64,000 nucleotides of DNA from Flavimaribacter sediminis (lineage in GTDB: Bacteria > Pseudomonadota > Alphaproteobacteria > Rhizobiales > Rhizobiaceae): positions 806,001 to 870,000 of the forward strand of contig NZ_JAICBX010000002.1 in the NCBI RefSeq assembly GCF_019492055.1, in the 5' to 3' direction. A program made the position numbers and the translations under genes. How positions within the stretch are numbered: the stretch's first letter is position 1; each line of letters starts with the position of its first letter. Shown here one piece after another: positions 9,849-19,831 of the stretch. Under the pieces are notes generated by a model. That model saw only the letters and a program-made list of their open reading frames with translations, was not told the origin of the DNA and made no database searches.

Positions 9849-10865
9849 TTACCTCTGTGACGCAACCGTCTTCCCGTTGGCGTCAAACCGGTGGATGCGG
9901 GACTGATCCGGGGTCACATAGACCTTGTCGCCGTGCTTGAGTCCAAGTTCCCCGACCGAACGGATCGTCAGCCGCTCCCCGATACCGGAATGCAGATGGA
10001 AGAAGGTGTCGGACCCGAGATGCTCCGACACATCCACCGTCGCCTCCCAGGCGCCGTCGGATGGCTCCGTCGCGATTGCGAAATGCTCGGGCCGCACGCC
10101 GATCGTGTCAGCGCCGAAGGTCGAGGCCGTCTCGCCGCCGATGAAGTTCATCTTGGGCGATCCGATAAAGCCGGCGACGAACATGTTCGCCGGGTTGTTG
10201 TAGAGCTCCAGCGGCGAGCCGACCTGCTCGATATGGCCGGCGTGTAGCACCACGATCTTGTCGGCCATGGTCATTGCCTCGACCTGGTCGTGGGTGACGT
10301 AGATCATGGTCGTCGCGAGATCCTGGTGGAGCTGCGAGATTTCCAGCCGCATGTTGACCCGCAGCGCGGCGTCGAGATTGGACAGCGGCTCGTCGAACAG
10401 GAAGGCTTCCGGCTCGCGCACGATCGCGCGGCCGATGGCGACGCGTTGCCGCTGGCCGCCGGACAGCTGCCCCGGCCGGCGCTCCAGATAATCCGTCAGA
10501 TTGAGCACCTTTGCGGCCGCCGCCACCTTCTCGTCGGCGACCTTCTTGTCCACGCCCGTCATCTTCAGCGGAAAGGCGATGTTTTTCGCTACCGACATAT
10601 GCGGATAGAGCGCATAGGACTGGAACACCATGGCGAGACCGCGTCTGGCCGGCGGAATGCGGGTGGCGTCGCGGCCATCGATCTCGATGACGCCGCTACT
10701 TACGTCCTCAAGCCCGGCGATCAGGCGGAGAAGCGTCGATTTTCCGCAGCCGGACGGGCCGACGAACACCACAAACTCGCCGTCGTTGATTTCCAGATCC
10801 AGCGGCGGAATGACCTCCGTCGAACCGAAAGACTTTGTTACTTTGGATAAAGTTATCGTTCCCAT
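9849..10865 (-). CDS. smoK: polyol ABC transporter ATP-binding protein (MalK/UgpC type)
   Basis: A 338-residue CUT1-family ATPase. Walker A is GPSGCGKST (about residue 36), the Q-loop region [13 protein letters not shown], the signature [15 protein letters not shown], Walker [13 protein letters not shown] and the switch His in YVTHDQ. The C-terminal third is the regulatory OB-fold domain of the MalK subfamily (FIGSPKMNF, then GVRPEHFAI). It powers import through the two permeases encoded directly upstream (11-bp gap to smoG). The start ATG is at 10865. Specificity for hexitols is inferred from the operon context, in particular mtlK and the SorC-type regulator. Confidence 0.92.
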   Translation of the reverse strand: MGTITLSKVTKSFGSTEVIPPLDLEINDGEFVVFVGPSGCGKSTLLRLIAGLEDVSSGVIEIDGRDATRIPPARRGLAMVFQSYALYPHMSVAKNIAFPLKMTGVDKKVADEKVAAAAKVLNLTDYLERRPGQLSGGQRQRVAIGRAIVREPEAFLFDEPLSNLDAALRVNMRLEISQLHQDLATTMIYVTHDQVEAMTMADKIVVLHAGHIEQVGSPLELYNNPANMFVAGFIGSPKMNFIGGETASTFGADTIGVRPEHFAIATEPSDGAWEATVDVSEHLGSDTFFHLHSGIGERLTIRSVGELGLKHGDKVYVTPDQSRIHRFDANGKTVASQR

Positions 10866-10876
10866 GATCGCGCCCC

Positions 10877-11707
10877 CTATTTAACAGCGCCGAAGGTCAG
10901 GCCGCGCACCAGCTGCTTCTGGCTGAACCAGCCAATGATGAGAATGGGTGCGATCGCCATAGTGGAAGCCGCGGAGAGCTTTGCGTAGAAAAGCCCTTCG
11001 GGACTGGAATAGCTTGCAATGAATGCGGTGAGCGGGGCCGCCTTGGCCGCCGTCAGGTTCAGTGTCCAGAACGCCTCGTTCCAGGCAAGAATGACGTTGA
11101 GCAGCAATGTCGACGCAATGCCCGGGACCGCCATTGGCGTCAGCACATGTACGATCTCCGACCACAGGGTCGCGCCGTCCATGCGCGCGGCTTCGAGGAT
11201 CTCGCCCGGGATCTCCTTGAAATAGGTGTAGAGCATCCAGACGATGATCGGCAGGTTGATGAGCGTCAGCACGATCACCAGGCCGGTCCGCGTGTCGAGC
11301 AGGCCCAGATCCCGGAACATCAGGTAGATCGGGATCAGCACGCCGACCGGCGGAAGCATCTTGGTCGACAGCATCCACATCAGCACGTCCTTGGTGCGCC
11401 TGGCCGGCACGAAGGCCATCGACCAGGCGGCCGGAATGGCGATGAGCAGGCCAAGCAAGGTGGAGCCGAGCGAGATGACGACCGAGTTCATGAAGTGGCG
11501 GAAGTAATCCGAACGCTCCTGAACCTCGCCGTAGTTTTCCAGCGTCCAGTCGAAGAACAGGAAGGAGGGCGGCGATGCGATCGCCTCCGCCTCCGTCTTG
11601 AAGCTGGTCAGCACGGTCCAAAGGATCGGGAAGAAGATCGCCAGGGCGACCACCCAGGCGAGGATGGAAACGGCGACCTGGCGCCTTGTCGAAACAGCAC
11701 GAGCCAT
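10877..11707 (-). CDS. smoG: polyol ABC transporter permease 2
   Basis: A 276-residue, six-helix inner-membrane subunit of a CUT1 importer. The cytoplasmic EAA loop that docks on the ATPase is [20 protein letters not shown], near residue 180. The first helix is preceded by a short basic tail. Length and topology match MalG/SmoG. It lies 3 bp after smoF and 11 bp before smoK, so the subunits are translated from one mRNA. Confidence 0.92.
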   Translation of the reverse strand: MARAVSTRRQVAVSILAWVVALAIFFPILWTVLTSFKTEAEAIASPPSFLFFDWTLENYGEVQERSDYFRHFMNSVVISLGSTLLGLLIAIPAAWSMAFVPARRTKDVLMWMLSTKMLPPVGVLIPIYLMFRDLGLLDTRTGLVIVLTLINLPIIVWMLYTYFKEIPGEILEAARMDGATLWSEIVHVLTPMAVPGIASTLLLNVILAWNEAFWTLNLTAAKAAPLTAFIASYSSPEGLFYAKLSAASTMAIAPILIIGWFSQKQLVRGLTFGAVK

Positions 11708-11710
11708 CGG

Positions 11711-12583
11711 TCACACCTCCAGGTTCTTGCCGATCATCCGCATCAGGAAGATCGCAACGATGTTTGCAAGAATGACTGCGACGATGCCGCCCGCCGAACC
11801 GCCTCCGACGTCGTACTGCAGCAGCGACTGGACGTAGACCAGGTAGGTTATGTTGGTCGATGCGTATCCCGGTCCGCCATTGGTGGTGACAAGGATTTCG
11901 GCGAAGACGGACAGCAGGAAGATCGTCTGGATGAGAATGACGACGGTGATCGCGCGCGCCATATGCGGCAGCACGATATAGAAGAACCGGCTGAACGGTC
12001 CCGCGCCGTCGATCTCGGACGCCTCGATCTGCTCGCGATCCAGCGACTGCAGCGCCGTCAGCAGGATGAGCGTGGCGAAGGGAAGCCACTGCCAGGCGAC
12101 CATGATGATGATCGAGAAGAGCGGCGCCTGCGCAAGAAAATCAAAGGGTTCGAGCCCGACCGCCTTCGCCATGTGGGCGAACAGGCCGTTAACCGGGTTC
12201 ATGAACATGTTCTTCCACACCAGCGCGCTGACCGTCGGCATGACGAAGAAGGGCGCGATCACCAGAATGCGCACGACGCCCTGACCCCATACGGGCTGGT
12301 CGAGGAGCAGCGCAAGCAGGGTTCCGCCGATAACAGTGATGAGCAGCACGCCGACCACCAGCACGATCGTATTGACGAGAGCCTCGAAGAAGGCGGGGTC
12401 GGTCAGGAAGAACCGGTAATTGGTGAAGCCGGTGAATTCTTCCATGCCCGGCATCAGGAGATTGTAACGCAGAAACGAGAAATAAATTGTCATCGACAGC
12501 GGGATGATCATCCAACCGAGCAACAGGACTACGGCCGGAGATAACATGAAACGCGCCGCGGTTCTTGAATGAGCGGTGGCCAT
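11711..12583 (-). CDS. smoF: polyol ABC transporter permease 1
   Basis: A 290-residue MalF/SmoF-like permease with six membrane helices, beginning at about residue 15 (MLSPAVVLLLGWMIIPLSM). The EAA loop is EASEIDGAGPFSRFFYIVLP. The ATG at 12583 was chosen because GGAG stands 8 bases upstream and the protein then starts like its relatives (MATAHSRTAARF). A further upstream in-frame start would add 21 residues that run into the attenuator hairpin. It forms the channel together with SmoG. Confidence 0.92.
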   Translation of the reverse strand: MATAHSRTAARFMLSPAVVLLLGWMIIPLSMTIYFSFLRYNLLMPGMEEFTGFTNYRFFLTDPAFFEALVNTIVLVVGVLLITVIGGTLLALLLDQPVWGQGVVRILVIAPFFVMPTVSALVWKNMFMNPVNGLFAHMAKAVGLEPFDFLAQAPLFSIIIMVAWQWLPFATLILLTALQSLDREQIEASEIDGAGPFSRFFYIVLPHMARAITVVILIQTIFLLSVFAEILVTTNGGPGYASTNITYLVYVQSLLQYDVGGGSAGGIVAVILANIVAIFLMRMIGKNLEV

Positions 12584-12612
12584 AACACGTCTCCAGATGA
12601 ATTCCGGATTCT

Positions 12613-12644
12613 GAAAAAAGAGGGCCGATCCGAAGACCGGCCCC
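12613..12644 (-). terminator. intercistronic hairpin after smoE (attenuator)
   Basis: On the reverse strand: GGGCCGGTC-TTCG-GATCGGCCC (one G-T pair, UUCG-type tetraloop), then TCTTTTTT. It lies 12 bp past the smoE stop and before smoF. Such elements are common after binding-protein genes and let the binding protein be made in excess of the membrane subunits. Confidence 0.7.
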
Positions 12645-12655
12645 AAGGGAGGATG

Positions 12656-13969
12656 CTATTTGATGTATCCGGCCTTTTGCATTTCGCGCTCTGTGAGCCG
12701 CTGCGCGTTCTGCAGGGCCTGGTCGGCCGTGATGTTGCCGGCGAGCGCCGCCGAAAACTGCTGTCCGACCGCCGTTCCGAGGCCCTGGAATTCAGGGATT
12801 GCGACGAACTGGACGCCGACATAGGGAACCGGCTCCACGGTCGGATTCTGCGGATCGGCGGAATTGATGCTTTCAAGCGTCATCTTGGCGAAGGGGATCT
12901 TCGCATATTCCGGGTTCTCGTAGAGCGAGGTCCGGGTTCCGGGCGGCACGCTCGCCCATCCTTCCTTCTCGGCGACAAGCGCGAGGTAATCCTTGGACGT
13001 CGCCCAGTCGATGAACTTCTTGGCTGACGCCTCGGAGTCGGTTCCCGCCGGAATTCCGAGCGACCAGGCCCACAGCCAGTTGCCGCGCTTGCCGAGGCCA
13101 TTGTCCGGCGCGAGCGCAAAGCCGACCTTATCGGCGACCGTGCTGTTTTCCGGGTCGGTCACGAAGGACGCGGCGACGGTGGCGTCGATCCACATGCCGC
13201 ACTTGCCGGACTGGAAGAGCGCCAGGTTCTCGTTGAAGCCGTTGGACGACGCTCCGGGAGGACCGGCTTCCTCCATCAGGTCGAGATAGAACGTCAGCGT
13301 GTTCTTCCAGGCGTCCGTGTCGAACTGGGGCTTCCAGTCCATGTCAAACCAGCGCGCGCCGAAGGAATTGGAAGCAGCCGTCAGGAACGCCATGTTCTCG
13401 CCCCAGCCGGCCTTGCCGCGCAGGCAGACGCCGTAGATTTCATTGTCTTTGTCGGTCATGGCCTTTGCGGCCTTGGCGATGAAGTCCCAGGTCGGGGCCT
13501 CGGGCATTTCGAGGCCCGCTTTCTCCATCAGGTCCTTGCGGTACATGACCATGGAGCTCTCTCCGTAGAACGGAGCGGCGTAGAGACTGCCGTCGACCGT
13601 CAGGCCGCCGCGGATCGCCGGAAGAAGGTCGTCGACATCATAGGATGCCGGCAGATCATCAAGCGCGACCAGCCAGCCCTGCTTGCCCCAGATCGGAACT
13701 TCGTAGGTGCCGATCGTCATGATGTCGTACTGACCGCCCTTCGTGGCGATGTCGGTGGTGACGCGCTGGCGCAGAACGTTTTCTTCGAGAACCACCCATT
13801 CCAGGTCGATATCGGGGTTCTTCGACGTGAAATCATCCGCAAGCTTCTGCATGCGAATCATGTCGCCATTGTTGACGGTGGCGATGGTGAGCGTTTCGGC
13901 GAGCGCCGGAGCGGATACGGAAAGCGCAAGCGCGGACGCGCCCGCGAGAGCGGTAATAAGCTTTTTCAT
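12656..13969 (-). CDS. smoE: polyol-binding periplasmic protein (extracellular solute-binding family 1)
   Basis: A 437-residue secreted binding protein. A Sec signal peptide covers about residues 1-25 (MKKLITALAGASALALSVSA, cleavage after PALA). The mature part has the family 1 solute-binding fold, with DFTSKNPDIDLEWV and DIATKGGQYDIMTIGTYE near the N-terminus. It captures the hexitol in the periplasm and hands it to SmoFG. The start at 13969 has GGGAGGAAGTC directly upstream; earlier in-frame codons would put a non-secretory tail before the signal peptide. A sigma-70-like promoter with palindromes lies about 70 bases upstream, and a hairpin with a T-run follows the gene. Confidence 0.92.
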   Translation of the reverse strand: MKKLITALAGASALALSVSAPALAETLTIATVNNGDMIRMQKLADDFTSKNPDIDLEWVVLEENVLRQRVTTDIATKGGQYDIMTIGTYEVPIWGKQGWLVALDDLPASYDVDDLLPAIRGGLTVDGSLYAAPFYGESSMVMYRKDLMEKAGLEMPEAPTWDFIAKAAKAMTDKDNEIYGVCLRGKAGWGENMAFLTAASNSFGARWFDMDWKPQFDTDAWKNTLTFYLDLMEEAGPPGASSNGFNENLALFQSGKCGMWIDATVAASFVTDPENSTVADKVGFALAPDNGLGKRGNWLWAWSLGIPAGTDSEASAKKFIDWATSKDYLALVAEKEGWASVPPGTRTSLYENPEYAKIPFAKMTLESINSADPQNPTVEPVPYVGVQFVAIPEFQGLGTAVGQQFSAALAGNITADQALQNAQRLTEREMQKAGYIK

Positions 13970-13992
13970 GACTTCCTCCCAAAAAGGCATTG

Positions 13993-14016
13993 AGCAATTG
14001 CTATTGCTTCGGGCAA
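13993..14016. promoter_or_regulatory. double palindrome over the smoE start site (likely SmoC operator)
   Basis: Two adjacent dyads: AGCAATTGCT (13993-14002, perfect) and TTGC-TTCGG-GCAA (14004-14016). The second touches the -10 box and the first covers the early transcribed region. The next gene upstream encodes a SorC-type regulator, the natural candidate to bind here. Confidence 0.5.
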
Positions 14017-14044
14017 TTATTCGCTTTCGACGCACATTTGTCAA
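14016..14044 (-). promoter_or_regulatory. sigma-70-type promoter of the smo transport operon
   Basis: Reverse strand: TTGACA (14039-14044), a 17-bp spacer, then AATAAT (14016-14021). Spacing is ideal and 11 of 12 bases match consensus. Transcription would start near 14009. Confidence 0.7.
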
Positions 14045-14120
14045 CCGCCACATCAATCACATTCTTTGACTGACAGTGGAATTTCTGATTTTTCAGTTTT
14101 ATTTCATATTGTTAGGGAAA

Positions 14121-15077
14121 TCAGTTTCGCAAAAGAGCTTCGGCCGTCGCTTCATTGGTGATGAACCCATTGATGAGCCGGCCGGCAAGCGCGGCGCGGA
14201 TCGCCGGGACTTTCTGGTCTCCGGCGGCGATGCCGATCACCGAATTTGCGGGATTGGAGCGGATCGGGGCGCTCGCCACCACCGAATTTGTGTGGTTCTC
14301 GATGAGGCGACCCTGCGCATCGTAGATCCAGCTCACGATCTCGCCCACCGCGCCGGCCCGAATGACGGCGTCCATCTGATCCCGGTCGATAAAGCCGTCG
14401 ACGAAGAGCGGCGAGTTGTCGCCGATATTGCCAATGCCGACGAAGGTGACGTCTGCGCTGGCGCAGAGATCCAGAATATTGCGCACCGGCTTCTGCCCAT
14501 GCAGCAATTCGCGCTCTTCCGGCGAGGTGGCGAAGACCGGCAGCGGCATTGGATAGTGACGGGCCCGGACCTTGTCAGCGAGCTGGATGATGGCGTTGTA
14601 GGCCGACGCCGATCCGTCGGCGGACATGTTGCCGAGCAGCGACACGATGCGGTGTTGCGGACAATCCATCGGCGATAGCTCTTCAACGCAGGCGCGCAGC
14701 GCCCGCCCCGTGCCGAAGGCGATGATCTTGGGATCGGATGATTTGAGCTCGCGCTCCATGAGCCCGGCGCCGGCCTCTGCCAGACCGACGATGGAGCCGG
14801 GCGAATCAGGGTCGCTGGGCACAACGTCGCAATAGTCGAGCCGATAGACGTCCGTCAGCCTGCGCGCCAGTTCCATGCAATGGGCGATGGGATGGTCAAG
14901 GCGGACCTTGATCAGCTTTTCAGTGATGGCGAGAGAGACCAGACGCTGCGCGGATTGCCGGGACACGCCGAGCTTGCGGGCGATCTCGTCCTGGGTGTTG
15001 CCGGCGACATAATAGAGCCATCCGGCGCGGGCCGCGTCGTCCAGCCGGCTTGTCTCATGGTCGGTCCTGCCCGGCAT
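14121..15077 (-). CDS. smoC: SorC/DeoR-type sugar-binding transcriptional regulator
   Basis: A 318-residue regulator. Residues about 12-60 hold a helix-turn-helix: AARAGWLYYVAGNTQDEIAR, then KLGVSRQSAQRLVSLAITEK. The remainder is the SorC sugar-binding domain (phosphosugar-isomerase-like fold), with FGTGRALRACVEEL, VSLLGNMSADGSASAY and VGIGNIGDNSP. It presumably senses a polyol or derivative and controls the transport operon that begins 151 bp downstream. The symbol is by position and family; the true ligand is unknown. Confidence 0.85.
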   Translation of the reverse strand: MPGRTDHETSRLDDAARAGWLYYVAGNTQDEIARKLGVSRQSAQRLVSLAITEKLIKVRLDHPIAHCMELARRLTDVYRLDYCDVVPSDPDSPGSIVGLAEAGAGLMERELKSSDPKIIAFGTGRALRACVEELSPMDCPQHRIVSLLGNMSADGSASAYNAIIQLADKVRARHYPMPLPVFATSPEERELLHGQKPVRNILDLCASADVTFVGIGNIGDNSPLFVDGFIDRDQMDAVIRAGAVGEIVSWIYDAQGRLIENHTNSVVASAPIRSNPANSVIGIAAGDQKVPAIRAALAGRLINGFITNEATAEALLRN

Positions 15078-15086
15078 TGCGTTTTC

Positions 15087-15767
15087 CTAACCGGCTCTTT
15101 TCAGCAAGGGGGCCATATCATAGAAATCGCCCCATTTGTCAAAAGCCGGCACGTCGGCGAGTTCGTCCGGCAGGCTCGACGCCCGGTTCAGCATGTGACC
15201 GGCGCCGGTGAAATGCAGAACCTGCATGCCGGCGGCGCGCGCCGCTTTCAAACCGGGCAGGCTGTCCTCGATGACGAGCGTATTGGCGGGGTTTGCGCCC
15301 ATCCGCTCCGCTGCGTGAAAGAACAGATCCGGAGCCGGCTTGCCGTTCGCAACCTCTGAAGCGGTAAATAACCGATCTCTGAAAAAGCCCGAAAGACCGG
15401 CGAGTTCGAGCGACCGTTTCGCCCGCGGCGGACTGCTTGACGTCGCAACGCAGGAGGCGACGCCGAGGTCGGCCAGAACGGCCTCAATGCCCGCTACCGT
15501 CCGCAATTCCGTTTCGAAAGCGGCCAGCAGGTTCGACCGGTAAAGCGCCTCGAAATCTTCCGGCAGCCGGTAATTGAGGCTGGTGCGGATTTCCTCAGCC
15601 ACCTTTGGAAAGCTTCGGCCAAGAAAATTGCGCTGCACGTAGTCCAGATCGACGTGGACGCCGCGTTCGGCAAGAAGGTCGATCAGGATACGGGCGCTGA
15701 TGATCTCGCTGTCGATCAGCACGCCGTCACAATCGAATATGACCAGTGAAACGCGATCTGACGACAT
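15087..15767 (-). CDS. HAD superfamily hydrolase (beta-phosphoglucomutase-like phosphatase)
   Basis: A 226-residue HAD-IA enzyme. Motif I is FDCDGVLIDSE at residues about 10-20 (nucleophile Asp and acid Asp intact). Motif II is the Ser-rich CVATSSSP, motif III has Lys in NGKPAPDLFF, and motif IV is IEDSLPGLKAA. It probably dephosphorylates a sugar or polyol phosphate; the substrate is not evident. The start at 15767 (MSSDRVSL) was chosen because an earlier in-frame ATG would lie inside truB. It is 9 bp from the SorC-type regulator and may be cotranscribed with it; such genes often accompany rhizobial polyol operons. Confidence 0.85.
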   Translation of the reverse strand: MSSDRVSLVIFDCDGVLIDSEIISARILIDLLAERGVHVDLDYVQRNFLGRSFPKVAEEIRTSLNYRLPEDFEALYRSNLLAAFETELRTVAGIEAVLADLGVASCVATSSSPPRAKRSLELAGLSGFFRDRLFTASEVANGKPAPDLFFHAAERMGANPANTLVIEDSLPGLKAARAAGMQVLHFTGAGHMLNRASSLPDELADVPAFDKWGDFYDMAPLLKRAG

Positions 15768-15795
15768 GGCCTCGAACGATCCGGTTGCGGTTGGC

Positions 15796-16731
15796 TCAGG
15801 TGGCGAAGACCCTTCTCGGGCGGAATTCACCTTCTGCTATTTCACCGATTGCGACAAGTCGGCCGTGGCTGGTCGCATAGGCGGCGTCGGCGGGCAGCGG
15901 CGCATCGCGCCCCCGCAACAGGATAGGATTGCCGCTGAGCAATCGCTGGGCCTGGCCGTCGCTCACGGCGACCTGCGGCAGCATGCTGAGCGCCTCGCCG
16001 GTGTGGACGAGGTAGTCGTCAAGAGCGGCCAGGCGCTCCGCGTCATCTTCGACCTCCTCCAGCGCAATCAGCTCTTCGAGCGGCACCAGATCCTCCTCGT
16101 CGAATGGCGCGACATAGGTGCGCCGCAAATCGGCGACATGTCCGAAGCAGCCGAGATCCCGCCCGAAATCGCGGGCAAGCGATCGCACATAGGTGCCTTT
16201 TCCGCACTCGACCTCGAACACCGCCGTATCGGGCGTGGGAACGGAGACAAGATCGAGGCGGAATATCTCGACCTCGCGCGTGGGCATTTCCACGACCTCG
16301 CCCTCGCGCGCCAGATCGTAGGCGCGGTTTCCGTCAATCTTGATCGCGGAATATTGCGGCGGCGTCTGTTCAATGACGCCCTTGTAACGCGGGAGCAGCG
16401 CTTCGATCTGGCTGCGCTCCGGTCTGTCCTCGCTTGACCGGACGACGTTCCCCTCGCGATCATCCGTCTCGCGCTCTTCGCCCCAGGCAACGGTGAAACG
16501 ATAGATCTTGCTGCCGTCCATGACGTAGGGAACGGTCTTCGTGGCGTCGCCCAGGGCGATCGGCAACATGCCGGAAGCCAGCGGATCAAGCGTGCCCGCA
16601 TGGCCGGCCTTCTGCGCCTTGAAGAGCCACTTGATCTTGGAGACCGCCTCGGTCGAACCGAAATCGACCGGCTTGTCCAGGATCAGCCAGCCCGATATCG
16701 CCCGGCCCTTTTTCTTACCGCGGCGCCCCAT
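15796..16731 (-). CDS. truB: tRNA pseudouridine-55 synthase
   Basis: A 311-residue TruB that makes pseudouridine 55 in the T-loop of tRNAs. The catalytic motif [20 protein letters not shown] is at about residues 43-62, with the nucleophile Asp in GTLDP. Other family blocks are [10 protein letters not shown] and [16 protein letters not shown]. The C-terminal PUA-like part follows. Its start overlaps the rbfA stop by one base (TGATG), showing translational coupling. Usually rpsO comes next; here the smo block does. Confidence 0.97.
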   Translation of the reverse strand: MGRRGKKKGRAISGWLILDKPVDFGSTEAVSKIKWLFKAQKAGHAGTLDPLASGMLPIALGDATKTVPYVMDGSKIYRFTVAWGEERETDDREGNVVRSSEDRPERSQIEALLPRYKGVIEQTPPQYSAIKIDGNRAYDLAREGEVVEMPTREVEIFRLDLVSVPTPDTAVFEVECGKGTYVRSLARDFGRDLGCFGHVADLRRTYVAPFDEEDLVPLEELIALEEVEDDAERLAALDDYLVHTGEALSMLPQVAVSDGQAQRLLSGNPILLRGRDAPLPADAAYATSHGRLVAIGEIAEGEFRPRRVFAT

Positions 16732-17135
16732 CAGTCGTCGTCCTCTTTTCGGTCGAGATCGCGCGCGACTTCGGGCGAGCGCAGCAATTCATCGATCTTG
16801 CGGTAGTTCTCGAAGCTGGTGTCGTCGCGAAAGCGGAGTTCCGGCATGTATTTCATCTGACGGAGCGCCGGCGTTATCTGTTTGCGAATGTACCTGGCGT
16901 TTCGGTTCAGCGCCTCGACGATGGCTGCGTGGTCAGACTGGCCAAGCGGCGTCACATAGGCGGTCGCGATCTTCAGATCCGGGGACATGCTCACCTCGGA
17001 AATGGAGATGACTTCGCTTTCGATCAGCGGATCGCGAATTTCTCCGCGCTGCAGCACGGAGGTGACGGCGGCTCTGACCTGTTCGCCAACGCGCAACTGG
17101 CGCTGGGACGGGCCAGCGGAAGTAAATCTGGACAT
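16731..17135 (-). CDS. rbfA: ribosome-binding factor A
   Basis: A 134-residue 30S maturation factor with a KH-like fold. Landmarks are [20 protein letters not shown] at the N-terminus, [18 protein letters not shown] in the middle and [20 protein letters not shown] near the end. It assists processing of the 16S rRNA 5' end and cold adaptation. It lies between infB (98-bp gap) and truB (overlap), the standard order. Confidence 0.97.
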   Translation of the reverse strand: MSRFTSAGPSQRQLRVGEQVRAAVTSVLQRGEIRDPLIESEVISISEVSMSPDLKIATAYVTPLGQSDHAAIVEALNRNARYIRKQITPALRQMKYMPELRFRDDTSFENYRKIDELLRSPEVARDLDRKEDDD

Positions 17136-17233
17136 GCAACGTACCTTTTCGACATTGGCTCCGGGTTCGGACCGGACGCGAATGGTTCAAATTCGGGCGA
17201 CCCCGGACGTCCGGGGCCGCAATTTTTCGCAGA

Positions 17234-19831
17234 TCAGAGCGTGCGTGTAATGTGCTCGACCCGGAAACACTCGATGACATCGCCCTGGCGAATATCCTCG
17301 TAGTTTTCGAAGGCCATGCCGCATTCCTGTCCGGCGGCCACTTCGGCGACTTCGTCCTTGAAGCGCTTGAGCGTCTTCAGGTTGCCTTCGTGGATCACGA
17401 CGTTGTCGCGAATGAGGCGCACGCCCACGCCGCGCTCGACCTTGCCTTCCGTCACGCGGCAGCCGGCAACCTTGCCGACCTTGGTGATGTTGAAGACTTC
17501 GAGAATCTCGGCGTTGCCGAGGAAGGTTTCGCGCCGTTCCGGCGACAACATGCCCGACATGGCGGCCTTCACGTCGTCGACCAGATCGTAGATGATGTTG
17601 TAGTAGCGGATTTCGATACCGGCCGCGCTTGCAGCGTCGCGCGCCTGGGCATTCGCGCGGACATTGAAGCCGATCACCGCCGCATTGGACGCTTCCGCCA
17701 GCGAGATATCGGACTCCGTGATGCCTCCGGCGCCCGAATGCACGATACGGGCCTGGACTTCGTCTGTTCCAAGCTTCTCGAGCGCTCCGGCGATCGCCTC
17801 GATCGATCCCTGCACATCGCCCTTGATGACCAGCGGGAATTCCTTTACGCCGGACGCCTGCAACTGCGACATCATCTGTTCCAGCGAACCGCGGGAACCG
17901 GCCTGGTGGGCGACCGCCTTTTCGCGGGCCTTGCGCTGACGATATTCGGAGATTTCGCGAGCGCGCGCCTCGTTCTCGACGACCGCGAAACGGTCGCCGG
18001 CCTGCGGCGTGCCCTGAAGTCCGAGGATCTCGACCGGCATGGCCGGTCCGGCTTCCTTGACCTGGTTTCCGTGGTCGTCGACGAGCGCGCGCACACGGCC
18101 CCACTCGTCGCCGGCGACAACGATTTCACCGGTATGAAGCGTACCCGCTTCCACCAGGACGGTGGCGACCGAACCACGACCGCGATCAAGCTGCGCCTCG
18201 ATGACCGTGCCTTCCGCCGTACGATCCGGATTGGCTTTCAGATCGAGCAGTTCCGCCTGCAGGAGGATGGCCTCCAGCAATTTGTCCAGATTGGTCTGCT
18301 TGGTTGCGGAGACCTCGACGTCGAGCACCTCGCCGCCCATGGACTCGACGAAAACCTCGTGCTGAAGCAGCTCGGTGCGAACCTTGTTGGCGTCCGCTTC
18401 CGGCTTGTCGATCTTGTTGATCGCCACGATCAGCGGCACGCCTGCCGCCTTGGCGTGGTTGATGGACTCAATCGTCTGCGGCATCACGCTGTCGTCGGCC
18501 GCCACCACCAGAATGGCGATATCGGTCGCTTCTGCGCCGCGGGCGCGCATCGCAGTAAATGCTGCGTGGCCCGGCGTATCGATGAAGGTGATCTTCTGAC
18601 CGTCCTGCTCGACCTGGTAGGCGCCGATATGCTGGGTTATGCCGCCGGCTTCACCGGAAACAACATTGGCATGCCGGATGGCGTCGAGCAACGAGGTCTT
18701 GCCGTGGTCGACGTGACCCATGATGGTGACGATCGGCGGACGCTGTTTCAGGGCGCCTGCATCGTCCTCGATGTTGAAGATGCCTTCCTCGATGTCGGAT
18801 TCGGCGACGCGCTTGACGGTGTGCCCAAACTCGCCGGCGATCAGTTCGGCCAGATCGGCGTCAATGACGTCGCCGGGCTTCATCATCTGGCCTTCCTTCA
18901 TCAGGTATTTGATGACGTCGACCGAACGCTCCGCCATGCGCTGTGACAGTTCCTGGATGGTGATCGTCTCAGGCAGGGTGACTTCGCGGGAAATCTTCTC
19001 GCGCGCTTCCTGTGTGTGAGCCCGCTTGAGTTTCTCCTGACGACGACGCATCGCCGAAAGCGAGCGCCCTCTCTGGTTGCCGTCGTCGCTCAGAGCCGCG
19101 TTGAGCGTCAGTTTGCCGCGGCGGCGTGAATCGTCGCTGCGCGGACGCGAAGGTCTGGGTGTTTCGGGGCGCGCAGGCTTGCCGCGCTGGGCCGGTCTGT
19201 GTCCGCGATCTTCCTCTTCGTCACTGCCGCGTTGCTGGCGGGCGGTCTTGTCGGGCGCACGCGCCGGCGTCGCCTCGGCAGCTTCCACAACTGCCGGAGT
19301 AACCGGTTGAGGCTCCGGTTCAGCCGCCGCCTCCGCAACCTCTTCCGGTTGCGGCTGCTTTGCTGCTTCCTCGGCCTGGCGGCGGGCTTCTTCTTCGGCG
19401 CGCTGCTTTTCAAGCGCTTCCTGCTCCCGTTGAAGCTTGGCCTGTTCCTCGGCGACCCGGCGCTCCTCGGCGTCGCGCACTTTCGCGTTTTCAAGGGCGC
19501 GCTTGCGCGCATCCATTTCGCTGGCCGAAAGTTCGTTCAGCACGACCGATGGCTTGCGCGCGTCCGCGTCTTCCGTCACACGCTTCGGCGCAGCCGCCGG
19601 CTTGGGCTTCGGGGCAGGGGCGGGCTTGGGCGCCAATCCGGCCGGAGCCGGCGCCGGCTTCTCGTCTTCGGGACGCGAAATACGCCGCTTGCGTGTTTCG
19701 ACCACGACAGCCTTGGTGCGGCCACGACCCATATCCTGGCGCACAGTTCCGTGCTCGACACCCGATCGCTTCAGGGTCAGGGTCTTCTTACCGGCGACAC
19801 TGAGAGTCTTGTCGTCCTTCGTTTCGCTCAT
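17234..19831 (-). CDS. infB: translation initiation factor IF-2
   Basis: An 865-residue IF-2. The N-terminal 280 residues are low-complexity: a Lys-Pro-Ala stretch ([15 protein letters not shown]) and a charged coiled coil rich in Glu, Arg and Ala. The GTPase core has G1 [15 protein letters not shown]2 [13 protein letters not shown]3 [15 protein letters not shown] and G4 NKID. C-terminal beta-barrels and the fMet-tRNA-binding domain complete it. The start overlaps the stop of the ylxR-like gene (ATGA). The protein brings initiator tRNA to the 30S subunit. Confidence 0.98.
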   Translation of the reverse strand: MSETKDDKTLSVAGKKTLTLKRSGVEHGTVRQDMGRGRTKAVVVETRKRRISRPEDEKPAPAPAGLAPKPAPAPKPKPAAAPKRVTEDADARKPSVVLNELSASEMDARKRALENAKVRDAEERRVAEEQAKLQREQEALEKQRAEEEARRQAEEAAKQPQPEEVAEAAAEPEPQPVTPAVVEAAEATPARAPDKTARQQRGSDEEEDRGHRPAQRGKPARPETPRPSRPRSDDSRRRGKLTLNAALSDDGNQRGRSLSAMRRRQEKLKRAHTQEAREKISREVTLPETITIQELSQRMAERSVDVIKYLMKEGQMMKPGDVIDADLAELIAGEFGHTVKRVAESDIEEGIFNIEDDAGALKQRPPIVTIMGHVDHGKTSLLDAIRHANVVSGEAGGITQHIGAYQVEQDGQKITFIDTPGHAAFTAMRARGAEATDIAILVVAADDSVMPQTIESINHAKAAGVPLIVAINKIDKPEADANKVRTELLQHEVFVESMGGEVLDVEVSATKQTNLDKLLEAILLQAELLDLKANPDRTAEGTVIEAQLDRGRGSVATVLVEAGTLHTGEIVVAGDEWGRVRALVDDHGNQVKEAGPAMPVEILGLQGTPQAGDRFAVVENEARAREISEYRQRKAREKAVAHQAGSRGSLEQMMSQLQASGVKEFPLVIKGDVQGSIEAIAGALEKLGTDEVQARIVHSGAGGITESDISLAEASNAAVIGFNVRANAQARDAASAAGIEIRYYNIIYDLVDDVKAAMSGMLSPERRETFLGNAEILEVFNITKVGKVAGCRVTEGKVERGVGVRLIRDNVVIHEGNLKTLKRFKDEVAEVAAGQECGMAFENYEDIRQGDVIECFRVEHITRTL

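Noticed and set aside
17202-17217. Perfect palindrome CCCCGGACGTCCGGGG between infB and rbfA as a terminator.
   Set aside because: No T-run follows on the reverse strand and the operon is expected to continue into rbfA; at most a processing or pausing hairpin.
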